Shown here: piece by piece, positions 33,901 to 46,100 of the stretch | How positions within the stretch are numbered: position 1 is the stretch's first letter | How the letters are laid out: each line of letters begins with the position of its first letter | NCBI RefSeq assembly: GCF_030269925.1 | Contig: NC_085132.1 | Location: 2,626,501 to 2,690,500 of the forward strand | Origin: Bombyx mori | Lineage: Eukaryota; Arthropoda; Insecta; Lepidoptera; Bombycidae | Direction: 5' to 3' | Length of the DNA stretch: 64,000 nt | The notes under the pieces: model-generated | Databases searched by the model: none | What the model saw: the letters and a program-made list of their open reading frames with translations, nothing else | What the model was told of the DNA's origin: nothing | Program-made: the position numbers and the translations under genes

Positions 33901-34398
33901 GGGATGAAGCCTGCAAACATACGTATGACGAACAGGTTTATTTGCTCTTAACCTGGGTGTTATATGTTATGTATATATTTAAATGTATTAGAATATATAA
34001 GTATAATATACCAATCTCTGGTTCCCATAGTACAGGGGTTTTAGTTTGAGGCCAAGTGACTTTGTGCAATTTGTCGCTGGTAATTTATTTGTTAATTGCA
34101 AACAATAGTATAATTTTGGTATAGATATTTGTGGTTTATTTGCCGAAGTGTATAAAATCGTAGACTGTTAGATTTGATTGAAATTAACACTTTCTTTGAA
34201 CTAAAATAAATATAGATCAAACATTTTGTGTTCCACAGCGAACGTTTCGGTTTGTACGAGGTTGACTTTTCGGATCCCGCCCGCCCTCGCACCCCGCGCA
34301 AGTCCGCGTTCGTCTACAAGGAGATCTTGAGGAGCAGGGTCATCGACCACGACTACGAGCCCGACACTACCGTCATGACCATCGACGAGGGACACTAG
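30974..34398 (+). CDS. GH1 beta-glycosidase, copy C (myrosinase/lactase-phlorizin hydrolase-like)
   Basis: Six exons: 30974-30996, 31916-32034, 32129-32799, 33137-33442, 33535-33779 and 34239-34398. Exon lengths equal those of copy A, giving 507 residues. The signal peptide is MKTFLLLGLLGVYCSALS. Motifs: FLFGTATASYQIEGAWDEDG, YHWDLPQ, WITFNEP (acid/base Glu), YVTENGW (nucleophile Glu), SLMDNYEW (glycone pocket). NAT is a possible N-glycosylation site. All catalytic residues are present, so this is a plausible active secreted beta-glycosidase. It is nearly identical to copy B through exons and introns but has its own 3' flank, so it is probably the parent of the B/C duplication. Intron 2 (94 bp) has no in-frame stop, but retention would shift the frame. 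Confidence 0.95.
33840..34085 (+). repeat. SINE-C copy in intron 5 of GH1 copy C
   Basis: The counterpart of 26690-26935. GTTGGTGAGTAGGCACCGGC and GACGAACAGGTTTATTTGCT are recognisable. Confidence 0.6.
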
Positions 34399-34454
34399 GA
34401 CAGTATTGTGCAAGCGACAATGTTATAATGGGGATAATATTATAACGCATTATA

Positions 34455-34460
34455 AATAAA
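34455..34460 (+). terminator. Polyadenylation signal, copy C
   Basis: AATAAA about 57 bp after the TAG, in a 3' flank unlike that of A and B. Confidence 0.6.
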
Positions 34461-34461
34461 T

Positions 34462-35109
34462 GAATCGTAATTAGTTTTCGTTTTTTTTCATTCAACTTAA
34501 ATGTAACGATTTCAGACATAGTGGCATGAGTCCCACGTTTTCGAATCAACATCTCAGCCTGTAGCTGTCCCCTGTCAAACATTCTTCCCCTCTTTTTCGA
34601 TCTCCATCCGATCTTCGAGAATTATAGACCTCTTCGTTCGACCTCCGTCCGATCTTCGCGCTATGTGAGCTGCCCACTGCCACCAATATCGTCTTTACCA
34701 TAAGAGCACACGGGGCCCGTGCCCAGGGCCCCCATTCTCAGGGGGCCCCGAAAGACCGACAATTTCTCTCACACGTTTATTCCAAAAACCTTTTTGTCGG
34801 GCACATTACACTTTTTTCACAAATCAGTAATCAGAAGGTATTTTAGAAGGCATATACTATGCCCATAATAGAAGATTTTGCTCAACAGAAATCCCGAAAG
34901 AAACCGTTATCGAAATCGTAACCAAAAAACCAGCAGCATTATAATATCATTAATGACATATTATATCATACTGTATTTGATTACCTATAATAAATGGTCA
35001 TGAACTCAGTAAAAAAATGTTATTATAATTCGCTTTTTTTACTTTCCAAAAGGGGCTCAAATTCTTGTGTGCCCAAGGGCCCCATCCTAGTTTAAGACGT
35101 CCCTGACTG
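34462..35109. other. Intergenic; GGGCCC-rich repeat ends
   Basis: No gene. 34703-34752 (CACACGGGGCCCGTGCCCAG) and 35048-35090 (GTGTGCCCAAGGGCCCCAT) look like the two ends of an unrecognised ~400-bp repeat. A similar GGGCCC piece recurs at 38468-38528 between GCAGTGG and CCACTGC. Confidence 0.35.
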
Positions 35110-35545
35110 CCGCTTCAGCTTGCTAAATCGATCGGACTATGTCAGCAGTTCTGTTTCTTCTACGAATCTCCTCATTCCTGATTCGATCTCATGGAGAAAC
35201 ACCGAGCATAGCCCTTTCCATAACTAGCTGCTCGACACTGAGCTACCTAAAAAGATCTTTACCGTTTCCAACTCAATGCTGCGGTATTCATTATCATCAG
35301 AACGGTCTATATCTGAATTTCATCTTCCTAAATTATTAGGTACATGATTGCAATCGGAGCACTTGTGGCGGTAGCCATCATACAACGCAAGATAATTGAC
35401 AGATGCCTGAATCTCGCTTACAACATTTTCATGATAAGCTCGAATATATACAAGTTCTGACCGTCGGTCTACCGAGCAATATCACGCGCTCGGTGGAAGA
35501 TCTTCCCTCCGTCGTTAAGCTTCCCAAGCACTTTTGTTTTCTAAC
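35110..35545 (-). mobile_element. RTE-like LINE 3' relic
   Basis: 35390-35540 matches 59900-60040 (TTTTCATGATAAGCTCGAAT, TATACAAGTT, GAGCAATATCAC, GCTCGGTGGAAGATCTTCC). The latter continues into an RT C-terminus. It is decayed. Confidence 0.5.
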
Positions 35546-35629
35546 CTAAACGTTGTTAGCCTAAGGAGTTATTCCAATTATGCGCGAATTATTAAGCGAC
35601 CTCACGAGCAAAACCTGACAGAATTGTTA

Positions 35630-35760
35630 ACACCGGCTCCAGCAAGAGATTGCTATGCTGAATCTACTACTGGATCGGAATCTCGACTCGCTGAGAAGAT
35701 CCGGTGAGAGATTCTGTGAGTTGTATCTATGAACTAAGTTGTACGTCGATCATGGGGTAG
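35630..35760 (-). repeat. SINE-B, diverged
   Basis: GCTGAATCTACTACTGGATC and CGCTGAGAAGATCCGGTGAG, most like the variant at 9258-9550. Confidence 0.6.
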
Positions 35761-36180
35761 AGACAACCGAATAACATCGCTGCTCGGTTGCGGACTAACT
35801 TGACGTGCAAATAGAATGTTTAGTGGACACGGTTTTGATGTGAAAATAATCAGATGCTTAATTTATTGCTTAAAAACACAAATGACTCAAATATTAATAA
35901 GCTTAACTAATAAAAATAAGCTGTGTTACATACTGATACTTTGAATGAATATTGATTGTTTATGCAAATCATGTCGTTGGCGCCATCTATTATCAGATTG
36001 GTTAATGATAGTGTATAGGTTACTTATAATAGTTTCAATTAATTTATGTAAAATAATTCACGTCACGGTAAATGGTATGGTAAAATTCAAATATTTATTC
36101 TGAATATTATTCAAGTTTTCATGAATTGTTTCGCAGTAATTCCATTTGTTTGAATATAGAATTTGTCGTTGTTATAATCA

Positions 36181-36354
36181 TCACAATTTGTGGGTAGGCC
36201 TCCCACAAGGTGGGCTGACGACCTATTGAGGTTCGCGGGGATCCGCTGGATGCAGACAGCGCAGGACCGGTCTTTGTGGCGAGGCTTGGGGGAGGCCTAT
36301 GTCCAGCAGTGGACGTCCATGGGTTGATAGATAGATAGATAGATAGATAGATAA
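36181..36354 (+). mobile_element. RTE-like LINE C-terminal tail with (GATA)n
   Basis: The plus strand encodes RWVDDLLRFAGIRWMQTAQD followed by a [23 protein letters not shown] end and a stop. A (ATAG)n microsatellite follows at 36330-36352. This C-terminus is the usual end of moth RTE-type reverse transcriptases. Confidence 0.65.
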
Positions 36355-36407
36355 TCATCACAAAATTGCTAATTGCGTAAAAATCAAGACCGCGCCTTTT
36401 TGTATTA

Positions 36408-36690
36408 ATAGGCTGGGGAAAAAGTCTTTTCGCATTATAGTACGTATGAACTTGTAATAAAATCTCTTTGGCTATACTATTTGTACCTGGCTGGTTTTGG
36501 TATCATTAAAAGTTTAAATTTTAAAGAAGATAATTCCAAATTAAAGTTAGGCAAAAGGTGTGATTTTTATTTATTGTACGTACTGTCAAGATGAGTGAAT
36601 CTAATGAAGAAATTCGATACATTTTAAAATTTTACTACAAAAAAGGTTTATAGACCTGGTGCAGTGTCTGTGAGAGTCGCAGAACATAAT
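36408..36690 (+). mobile_element. mariner 5' fragment
   Basis: It starts AATAGGCTGGGGAAAAAGTC, matches the end of the mariner at 29005-30184 in the opposite sense, and reaches the first codons (MSESNEEIRYILKFYYKK) before stopping. Confidence 0.75.
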
Positions 36691-36827
36691 ATATGCACGA
36701 TGCTGAACTAACAGTAAATCGACGACATAGTCGCCAGGAGTATTCCGCGCAGCCTCTAAGGACGCTTAAAAATTACACTTGTCATCGTTTCCACCGCCGA
36801 GCGTACGGCAACGATGGTATGATAGAT

Positions 36828-37152
36828 GGATGTTCACGATTGACTTCCACGGTGAAGGAATAACATCGTGTAATAAAAATCAAACCCGCAAAAATTATAA
36901 TTTGCGTAATCACTGGTGGTTGGACCTCTTGGGAGGTCGCACGGGTAGGTACCACCACCCCGCCTATTTCCGCCGTGAAGCAGTAATGCGTTTCGGTTCG
37001 AAGGGTGGGGGTAGCCGTTGTAACTATACTGAGACCTTAGCACTTATATCTCGAGGTGGGTGGCGCATTTACGTTGTAGATGTCTATCGGCTCCAGTAAC
37101 CACTTAACACCAGGTGGGCTGTGAGCTCGTCCATCCATCTAAGCAATAAAAA
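36828..37152 (+). repeat. SINE-A, 3' three-quarters
   Basis: It runs from ATGTTCACGATTGACTTCCA to CATCTAAGCAATAAAAAAA, lacking the tRNA-like head. Confidence 0.9.
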
Positions 37153-37187
37153 AAAAAAAGGCTACCGGGCCGTGCTACCACGTCAAT

Positions 37188-37484
37188 TCGGATCCTCCCG
37201 ATCTACTAACGGTGCTTTTAGGTACCTCAAGCACCGGTCATCGTTCTCGTCGAACCCGTCGCTTGCAACGAAGGGCTCGACGAGTAAATTAATCCTCAGA
37301 CAGCCCACTGAGTTTCTCGCCGGATTTTCTCAGTGGATCGCGTTTCCGATCCGGTGGTAGATTCTGAGAAGCACGGCTCATGCTAGGGTTCGTGTTAGCA
37401 ACGTCATCAGGTTTGAGCCCCATGAGCTCACCTACTAGTTAAGGCGGCGCTGACATAGCCCCTCAAGGCTATCAGCTTAGGAAA
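37188..37484 (+). repeat. SINE-B, near full length
   Basis: It begins GGATCCTCCCGATCTACTAA, has the two complementary CGACGAG/CTCGTCG blocks, and ends CAAGGCTATCAGCTTAGG plus A-run. Confidence 0.9.
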
Positions 37485-39740
37485 AAAAAGCCACCGATTT
37501 ATTGCAAAACAGATATAATAAGTGGTTGTAATTTTTAAAGCCACGTACCTCTACGAGTTTCCAAGACGTCAAGAGTTGCTGCAGAGGTGAATCTAAACTG
37601 AGCACTTGTTTAGGTAGCTGCCGGTAGTTATTGAACGTAATGCTGCAGTTATTACAGCGATTTGGCAACGCCATAATATTCAATCGGTACAACTGTCACT
37701 ATTCATAGTTATACTCGAAGTTAGATACTGCGGAGGACAAAGTAATGTCGACTCGACACAGAAGGACCGGAGATTCGACAAAACCACAAGAAAATACCGA
37801 AACCTTTGAAAAAATTACGAAATTCCTGGTGTTGTATGAGTTTAGTGAACGAATCGGATGTTGTGTCAATTTTATCCACTTTTTTAAGCTATCTTCCTGA
37901 GAGGATTTTGGCGTCGCCCTTTTTTGTGTTGTCCCATATTACGTATTTAAATATTTTCAAGTTTTACTACAAATCGTCAAAGAAGCAAGTTCACGAAAAT
38001 TAAATTATTTATAAAAATCCACCATTTATATTACATACTACCACTTGAAAATACACAAGTTAAAGAAAATAATATTATGTACAATGAGGCGACATTATTT
38101 TTCACGTTGGCGCCAAAATTCCAATTTCGCAATCCAGGCAAAAAAAATTTTTTTTGGTACAATTTCCATTATTAGGAAAGGCAAGGGGATCTTAGCCCAT
38201 ACGACCTTGTCTGTTCTATATAATTTCTGAAATAAATTTTCAAAAAAGCCGAAGCCAGGTCTTATGTGATTTATATATCCTGAATTTATGTATATCCTGA
38301 AATAAAAATTTCATTAAGGCCGAAGCCAAGTCCTTTATAATTTCTTGTTCTTAATATTTTTATTAACTGCCCTGCAGTGCACAAAAAAAAAGCTTAAGTA
38401 TCTTAGCATTTTTAAAGTATTGGTATATTTGATATTTTTATTTGATAAAACCTAATCAGCTTACATAGCAGTGGGGCCCCTTTTTTTAATTTGCCCCAGG
38501 GCCCTTGGTTACCTAGCTACGCCACTGCCTATAAGATGGCAAAAAGTTATCGAACAAAATGGTACCTACATACTTTCCATACATCCTAATGTACAATCTT
38601 TCGAAAAATTAAGTCAAATAAATAATAAAAATATCCGGCGTTAATGAGTCATGATTAGCGTATCTTGTAAATTTTAATGTGAATAAGGGCGAGTTTGGTT
38701 CGTGTTTATAAAGTACATAAATGTTTTCGATAAACGAAGACCGCAACCTATTCTCAATTTTGTTTTAAACCCAAAATCTGAACAGCCGTCGCATCCGTAT
38801 GCCTTAAGGCGGTAGCCAATTAACCAACTTTTCGCCATAATAAAATTCAAACAGGACAAGTGTTGTTAAATAACACAGATGGGGGTTATCTGTGTTAAAT
38901 AATCACCATAGCCTTCAAACATTTTATCAATCATATTATTATCTTGAAATTTAAAACGATGCCAAAACTTTATCTTGCGCGATTCAAGTGTAGGCTGAAA
39001 TGGATTTTGAAAAACTCTTACCTAAATATTAAAGCGCGTTATTTATGGCATAACCTGAAAAATACCTGTACAGAATATTTTATGTCTTAGCAATGATTTT
39101 CAAGACAAATGACCCACTTTACCGCCACCATACTGCCATCATGGTATAGACTATTTTTTATAACTCTAGGTGAGCCCACGAACTTACGGCCCTGATATTA
39201 TGATGATCGGGCGTGGTTTGCTCGAGTTTTAGCGAGACTAACGAACAGCAATTCATTTTTATATGTATAGAAGATAGAAGATGAAGAAATTCTTTCAACA
39301 GCAAAAAGCAAACTCAGCGGCTTTCTTTGAGGTTATAGCGAACAATATTTTTTATTCTATCGAAAAATACTTGGGTTTTCTTAAGCGAGATAACTGCTTT
39401 ATCGGTGGTCAAAATATGGATGTATGAACCCAAATAATTTTCACAAGTGTTGTTGAATAACATAAAGTGTTTGTGTTATTCAAATGTTTACTGTCAAGTG
39501 TCAGGTTTATCTATTATCTGGTGCCATCAATCGCGTGGGGCCATTATCATTCAACTGACAGACCCGAGATTATCGAGACAAGATGAATCTTCTATTTACG
39601 CAATCGCTGTGAAGCGTTTTAAAAATAAAAACACACTTTAAGTTTATATGGAATTCTAAACGTGTATTAGAAATGTAACCGAGTACGTACAAATAATTTA
39701 GCTTTTCAATTTTTTTTTTTTTTTTTGTCTTTCTAGCAGA
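37485..39740. other. Intergenic; two related small hairpins
   Basis: No supported gene. 38868-38912 (AAGTGTTGTTAAATAACACA...TGTGTTAAATAA) and 39445-39486 (AAGTGTTGTTGAATAACATA...TGTGTTATTCAA) are similar small fold-back sequences ~580 bp apart. GCCGAAGCCA motifs repeat at 38250-38335. Confidence 0.4.
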
Positions 39741-40186
39741 CTAGCGGCCCGCACCGGCTCCGCTCGGGTCTTTAACAACAAATTTCAACGTAAATTGACG
39801 TTGTTTTATTTTTTAAATAAAAGAACACTTATTTCGGTTTAACTACAATAGTTAGACACATGCTGTCGCGACACTTTTTGTAATTAATAATGTTTTTTAC
39901 AAAGTTGTAGTACATTAATTTATTCTATAATATCATAAATAGTTTTCGCAGCGCACGCGATTTAAAGAATATTTTAGGTAATTTTTTTACACTTTGGGTT
40001 ACATTATTGAAGTTTTAGTAAATATCCCTAAATTTTTTCAAAAAAGAAGCCTACGTCACTCTGGAATAGTGTAGCTTCCAAACAGTGAAAGCATTTTTCA
40101 AATCGGTTCAGTAGTTTCGGAGCCTATTCAATACAAACAAACAAACAAATCTTTTCTCTTAATAATATTAGTATAGAAAGTATAGA
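39741..40186 (-). mobile_element. Non-autonomous Helitron
   Basis: In its own sense it starts A|TCTATACT and ends GGTGCGGGCCGCTAG|T, obeying TC...CTAG. The 3' part encodes nothing; the 5' half matches 1060-1320. A T-tract lies just outside. Confidence 0.8.
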
Positions 40187-40289
40187 TAGCAGACTTCTCG
40201 TTTAAAAAGTCCGACTTTCCAAACGTTATTATTTAACGAGCATTTTACGACAATTTTCACATTTCATGAGTTACCACCGATTTTTTCCC

Positions 40290-40440
40290 CCCTACCTATT
40301 CGTTGGTAGCCTAAGGGGCTATTCCAACTACGCACGGACAGATAAAGAAGCTCACGGGCTTAAGCTGAGAGAATTTGCTAACACTAGCCCTAGCAAGAGC
40401 AGTAATTCGCAGAATCTACCGCCGGTTCGCTCGTCGAAGC
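40290..40440 (-). repeat. SINE-B fragment
   Basis: CCCTACCTATTCGTTGGTAG, GAAGCTCACGGGCTTAAGC and AGAATCTACCGCCGG, on the complement. Confidence 0.75.
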
Positions 40441-40483
40441 TTTCGTCGTAGACGACGAGTTCGTTGAAGACGGTGAAAAGCCT

Positions 40484-40775
40484 TTTTTTTTGGGCCGTGC
40501 CTCCTAAGAGGTCCCCACCCCTAGCTAGGGGGGTGCCCGGGCTATGTGGGACTTGACGATCTGCAGATATTGGGAGCAGACAGCGGGCCCCAGGAGTTTT
40601 AGGGCCCTACTGCACTAAACGACTCCCCTGCACTCCTACACCTGACGTCCGATCTCCGTTCGGGGTTTAAACCCGATCAGAGTAGGTTCCTGCTATCAAT
40701 ACCACGCCCGACCGATGGGTCGTCCAAGCGATAGTCAACTACCAACGACGCCAGTCTCCGCGATACGGCGGTGCT
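40484..40775 (-). repeat. R1-like LINE 3' tail
   Basis: After a T-run, GCCTCCTAAGAGGTCCCCAC, GACGATCTGCAG and AAACGACTCCCCTGCACTCC match 10740-11060. Confidence 0.75.
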
Positions 40776-41607
40776 TGAGAAGCCTAAATCAACCGAGAAC
40801 GGATCGGGAGGATCTAACAACATATTTTTTGGGTTTTTACTCCGTCGCATAGATCCGATATGGCGGTGGACTACAAGACTATTATTTTACGTAAGAAAAC
40901 AATATTAAACCCAGACAGACGACTTACATAATACTGTTGTAGTGATGATAATATCAAGATTATAGATACCTACTCATTTTATCAGATTCTTGTCGTCCAA
41001 ATGATGACATTATATAATATGATATTGTAGCGACATCTAGCCGTGATTATTGGAAACTATTTTATTTGTTTAACGGTTAACAAATCAACCCATTCCTGCC
41101 GATCATTCATTACAGGCTTCAGTGGTGAAAAATAGGCTCAATATTTTTACTGAAACAACCAAAGTGGTATTTAGTGATTACCGCAGCTCATAAACTTCAC
41201 AATTGCAATGTCACCACTCATCTCGTGACTTGAGGTCGAAGTTTCCATTGATTTGTCGGCTTATTACTTTGAAACGGAAGCTTAAGCATAGGGGCAGAAT
41301 TAACGGGCAGGGTGGTGTTACGCGCTCATGTGATCTTACAATATCCTTCATCAGGGACGCGGTTTTCGGTTTTTATCTTCGGTTTATTCGATAGCGGGCC
41401 GTGCGATAGTAAAAACGGCGGCTTTTAAGGTCGTCGATCGTACGGCACACTTAATGGAGAGTGGGGTGGGGTGGTGCGATGCTGAGATGACAGCATTGTC
41501 TTGAAAAACTCTTTCAACTACTCCCGATAGAACGGTAAAAATAGAAAGAGAAGTGAAGTCCCTCTGCAGACCCAGAGATTCCAAACGACGCAATTCAATT
41601 TAAGTCG
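40776..41607. other. Intergenic, no gene seen
   Basis: Nothing recognised apart from a possible short SINE-B edge at 40790-40815 (GATCGGGAGGATC). Confidence 0.35.
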
Positions 41608-42041
41608 TCGTGGCCTAAAGGATAAGACGTCCGGTGCATTCGTGTTGAAGCGATGCACCGGTGTTCGAATCCCAGGCGGGTACCTATATTTCTAATGAAA
41701 TACGTACTCAACAAATGTTCACGATTGACTTCCACGGTGAAGGAATAACATCGTGTAATAAAAATGAAATCCGCAAAATTATAATTTGCGTAATGATTGG
41801 TGGTAGGAGCTCTTGTGAGTCTGCACGGGTAGGTACCACCGCCCCGCCTATTTCTACCATGAAGCAGTAATGCGTTTCGGTTTGAAGGGTGGAGCAGCCG
41901 TTGTAACTATACTTGAGACCTTAGAACTTATATCTCAATGTGGGTGGCGCATTTAAGTTGTATATGTATAGGGGCTCCAGTAACCACTTAACACCAGGTG
42001 GGCTGTGAGCTCGTCCACCCATATAAGCAATAAATTTTTTT
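41608..42041 (+). repeat. SINE-A, full length with tRNA-like head
   Basis: The head GTCGTGGCCTAAAGGATAAG is a box A-like motif and GGTGTTCGAATCCC at about 41662-41675 is a box B-like motif, an RNA polymerase III split promoter derived from a tRNA. The body continues through TGTTCACGATTGACTTCCAC to CCATATAAGCAATAAA. This copy defines the family as a tRNA-derived SINE. Confidence 0.9.
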
Positions 42042-43101
42042 TATCGACAACCCGAACGTCTCTCTTCTATGCAGAGTCAAAAGGAAGTAGGTGTAATGGG
42101 ATCCCGGTTCAAATTTCGGAGTAGTACTCTAACCGATGTCAAATCTGTGCTTTGTTAAACTTAAGTTCAAGCGTGATGCTACTTCGCTCCGTTAAAAACT
42201 CTCAGCATTTTATACGTCAATTTGGCTTTATCTTTCAAAAGACTGACATTGAACAGCGAAATAGTGGCCCTAAGAATCCCTATACCCTCGGAAGACTGTA
42301 GGGATACTCCTGGTGGTTGCAGCATTATAACAAAGGGGTACATCCAGATAATCGCACACTCCAGGCACATGTTTTCATTAATTGCCTTTCTCATATTACG
42401 CTCCGACAGAAACTTTGCTGGTCGATATTATTACGCTCCTCTATTATATAGCCATTAATATATAGCATGCTATTGATAAGTAGATTGAAAGCAGGTGATC
42501 AACTTTTGGAGTTACTCGGAGATTCCGTAGATACCTTCAAAAGCGTCATAATAATATGCTAAACACTGATGCAGACAACAAAGTTCAAAATGTGAGGATT
42601 ACTGTTGCTTTTTCCGGCCTCACCCCACCAGTTAGTGAGATTTACAAAAATATCGCCAGCTGATCGACAAAAAGACAAACTATACCAACAGTCACTGATC
42701 TGCTGATAGTACTAATTAGTTAGGTATTATACTTCGCTGTACCACTTTGGAGAGTGGGAAAAATATCATAATAAAGCAATAAATGAATTTAATGAAATAA
42801 AAAAAAAACATTCATTAAAGAAATTTTAAAAAATATATTATTATGATCCATTCTACTTTGCATGTGGCAATTTTATCGCAAAAGGTAACATAGTAATGTG
42901 GAGATAGATTCCCTTTGCATTCAACAAAAAAAAAGCGAGTTGACATTAACAACTGATAAATGACAAATGGTGGCTGTGGTTGACTCATTAGATGTTATTT
43001 TTTCAAGTCTAACTCAAACCAGAATGAGTATTCGCATAAAAGCATAATAAAAACATACGATCGAAACTTTAAGTAAGAATTTAATTGAAAATAAAATAAA
43101 A
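42042..43101. other. Upstream region of tetraspanin
   Basis: No gene recognised. The minus strand at 42394-42180 is open for 71 codons without resemblance to a known family. A promoter for the tetraspanin should lie in the last few hundred bases, but no clear TATA box is visible. Confidence 0.35.
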
Positions 43102-46100
43102 ATGCATCGGCGTCGAGCACCGAACTTTACGTATGTGAGCGGTTGTGTAAAATACATGATTTTTGTGATAAACTTCTTATTTTGGGTAAGTTTTTGTAAT
43201 TAATTAATTCCAAAAGTGAAAATAACAATGTATAGTATAGTTAAAACTTATAATGGAAAGCGTTGAAAGTCGGTTTACGTTAGCCTATTTTTTTCCCCGT
43301 ACCATTGTTATCGTAATAGTAAAATCTTTTCGCACGCACTCTGCCATAGTCAGTTCACCGTCCTTTCGTAATAATTGGTGAACTTAAATATTTAATTATT
43401 TTACTTCGTATTACAGACAATGTCCCAGTGGAATAAACTAGTCTTTTTTTTGGGCATATTATAAAAAAACGTTTTCTTCTTTACTCTATTAACTTTAAAA
43501 ATATTTTAAATAAATTCGACACAGATATCGACCGTCATCCTTTCCAGTCAAGTGATTGAACTTTGAATGAATTTTTTGTCAAAAAATATCACCCTTATCT
43601 CCAAATCCAACAGAAGTAAACAAAATAAAATAATCTTAAATTTCAGTTGGTAGGCGGATTGCTGATCGGAATCGGGCTATATTCATTTATTGACAAATGG
43701 CAAGCCACTGGACTTATAAAGGTATTAAAGTCGTGAATCTATTAAATATTTTTTTCTCCCTGCCATTCATAAAACTGTATGTAGGAATTATTTAATCTAA
43801 CAGTATATGTATATAATGTATTTATTTATTTAAATCAAAATACAGTTTAGCTTTGTAAAACTATAGCATCAATTGCTATAGTTTTACAAAGCTATTATAA
43901 AGAGAAACAACATTTAAAGCTATTGCTTCACCATTATTTTTATATATTTTAATATTGCAAAAATGCTCTTTATATGTCTAATGTTCTAATGTTTCAATAA
44001 TCGAAATTCTATTTATGTCATCTATAGGAGAATGATATAAATAACATATTAACCTCTTTAAGGATTAATCGTGCAGAGGTTACATGTATATATTATACAT
44101 TATAAATTTTTCACACACTGGTAGATGCCTAGGTTTCTATGCAATTCTTGAGCATCTGTGAACATCATACATGTCTATGACTGAAGCTCTGAGTTCTTGA
44201 TTAAAGGCCTACTTGCTTGCACTCTTGGAACAATGACTAATACATTTTTATGATATAATAAAAAACTACTTTTGAACAATGATTGGTAAATCAGAAAAAC
44301 GAATTATTGACTTTGTATTCCATTGGCAGTCACAAAACTCTTCAGAACGACATCTTAGATAAATAACAGGTTAACTATTAACCTTTATTTAATGCAGGTT
44401 TTGAACCGTATTCTTTGAAGGAGACGATTATATTCAAATCAATCTGTATTGACATATCAATAAATTTTTTTTGTCCAAATGCACAGATTACCACCTTTGA
44501 TAATAGACGACTCATATAAAATAAATTGATTTAATTGAGGTTTTTGACCACATTGATAACTGATGACGTGTTTACAAAGAATATTCAGTTGGGCACCTAC
44601 ATATTGAAGTCCTTTTTTCAATGTGTATGTACCAATGTACTGATTAGATCTCCGAATAAAGAATTCCTTAGCTGTGAATATAGGAATTGGGTTGCATTTT
44701 TTTTAATCTGCATAATATAGTGAAAATGTGAATAAAGTAAACATGAATAAAGAGCTTTTGGCACAGATGACAATTGGCAAAATTGAATGACTCATTTACT
44801 TACTGTGAAATATGTTACTCAGACATTCTAAGTACGCTAATAAATTTAAAGGCTCAAAGTGTCTTTTAGGGCTGTCAGTAATTCTCATACTCAAGTTCAT
44901 GTCTCAAACAAGTCTCAAATTTAGTGAATTTGTTATGAGAAACTGTGCTATTAATAATCACCCACAATTTTCAAAGGTGATAAGAGAACTCATGTTCATT
45001 ATTACAGTAGTACACCTAATTAAAATGGTTACATCAAATACATAGGAAAAATATCATGAGTAATTTCCAATGAAAGAATAAGGACATTGTTACCTTGTTA
45101 CCCTTTATAATTGTGGTGTTAATATCTGTGTCTAATACTTGCTATTATAGATTCCATTCATCACAATAATACTAGAATGTAGGTTATAATTTTGGGGTAA
45201 ACAATTCAAACTTTATTAAATGATAGGATGATATGATATGATATATACCTGATTCACTATAAAGGAAATTTAACTTAATAAATCTGAACATTTTTTTGCT
45301 TACTTCAGGGTAATGCTTCTACTACCATTGAAGATTCAGAAAAGTTCGCTTATATGTTGATATATTTTTTAACTGTAAAGAGGTTTTGTTACATTCTTCC
45401 CATTTTGGTTCCAGTTTCTATCATATACAGATAGACTATAATAAACATTAAAGAATAATTGGAATGTTTTCTGTTTTAGCTCAACTCACTGTATGATTTT
45501 ATTCTGAATATAAGCTTACTGATAGCTCTGATTGGCGGGGTTGTCTTCATAGTTAGTTTTGCTGGATGCGTTGGAGCATTGAGAGAGAACACTTGTCTGT
45601 TGAAATTTGTAAGTATTATTAAGTATCTCTCACTATAGTCGACAGGACTGGGTCTGTCGTAGGGGCTTTATAAGTAATTGTTCAAATTTATATTAAATTA
45701 GATGGACCGACTACTAGATGGACCGACGACCTAGTAAAAAGCGCTGGGTCTCGTTGGATGCAGGTGGCAATAGACCGGTCGCACTGGAAATCTATTGGAG
45801 AGGCCTATGTTCAGCAGTGGACGGCGATAGGCTGAAATGATGATGATGATGATGATATTAAATTAACTATTGCGAATAAAATTTCTTAAAAAATATATAT
45901 GCTTTTTTGTGTTGCTTGTATGGATGAGCTCATGGTTTCTTTGTTCTCAGTTTTAAAATTAGAATGCATTATAGCATTGCACCGAAATACCTAGGCCATT
46001 TCGAGATAATATGTCCTGTCACCAGTAAACATTTATTTGTATTCAATAGAGTTGCAGTTTCCAGGTACGCCTTGAGCCTGTATGTAGGTATCATCATTAT

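Larger units (their letters stand above)
21199..34398 (+). repeat. Tandem segmental duplication (two units)
   Basis: Unit 1 is about 21199-27242 (A-B spacer plus gene B) and unit 2 is about 27243-34398 (B-C spacer plus gene C). Spacer repeats, promoter, introns and exons align in order at high identity. Length differences come mainly from later insertions: SINE-A in B intron 1, and SINE-A, mariner and a ~60-bp piece in the C unit. The 3' flank of B equals that of A, while that of C is unique. This is the pattern left by unequal crossing-over in the last exon. Confidence 0.85.

Noticed and set aside
41608..41680. tRNA gene
   Set aside because: Box A and box B motifs are present, but no cloverleaf closes and the sequence continues into a SINE-A body and tail.
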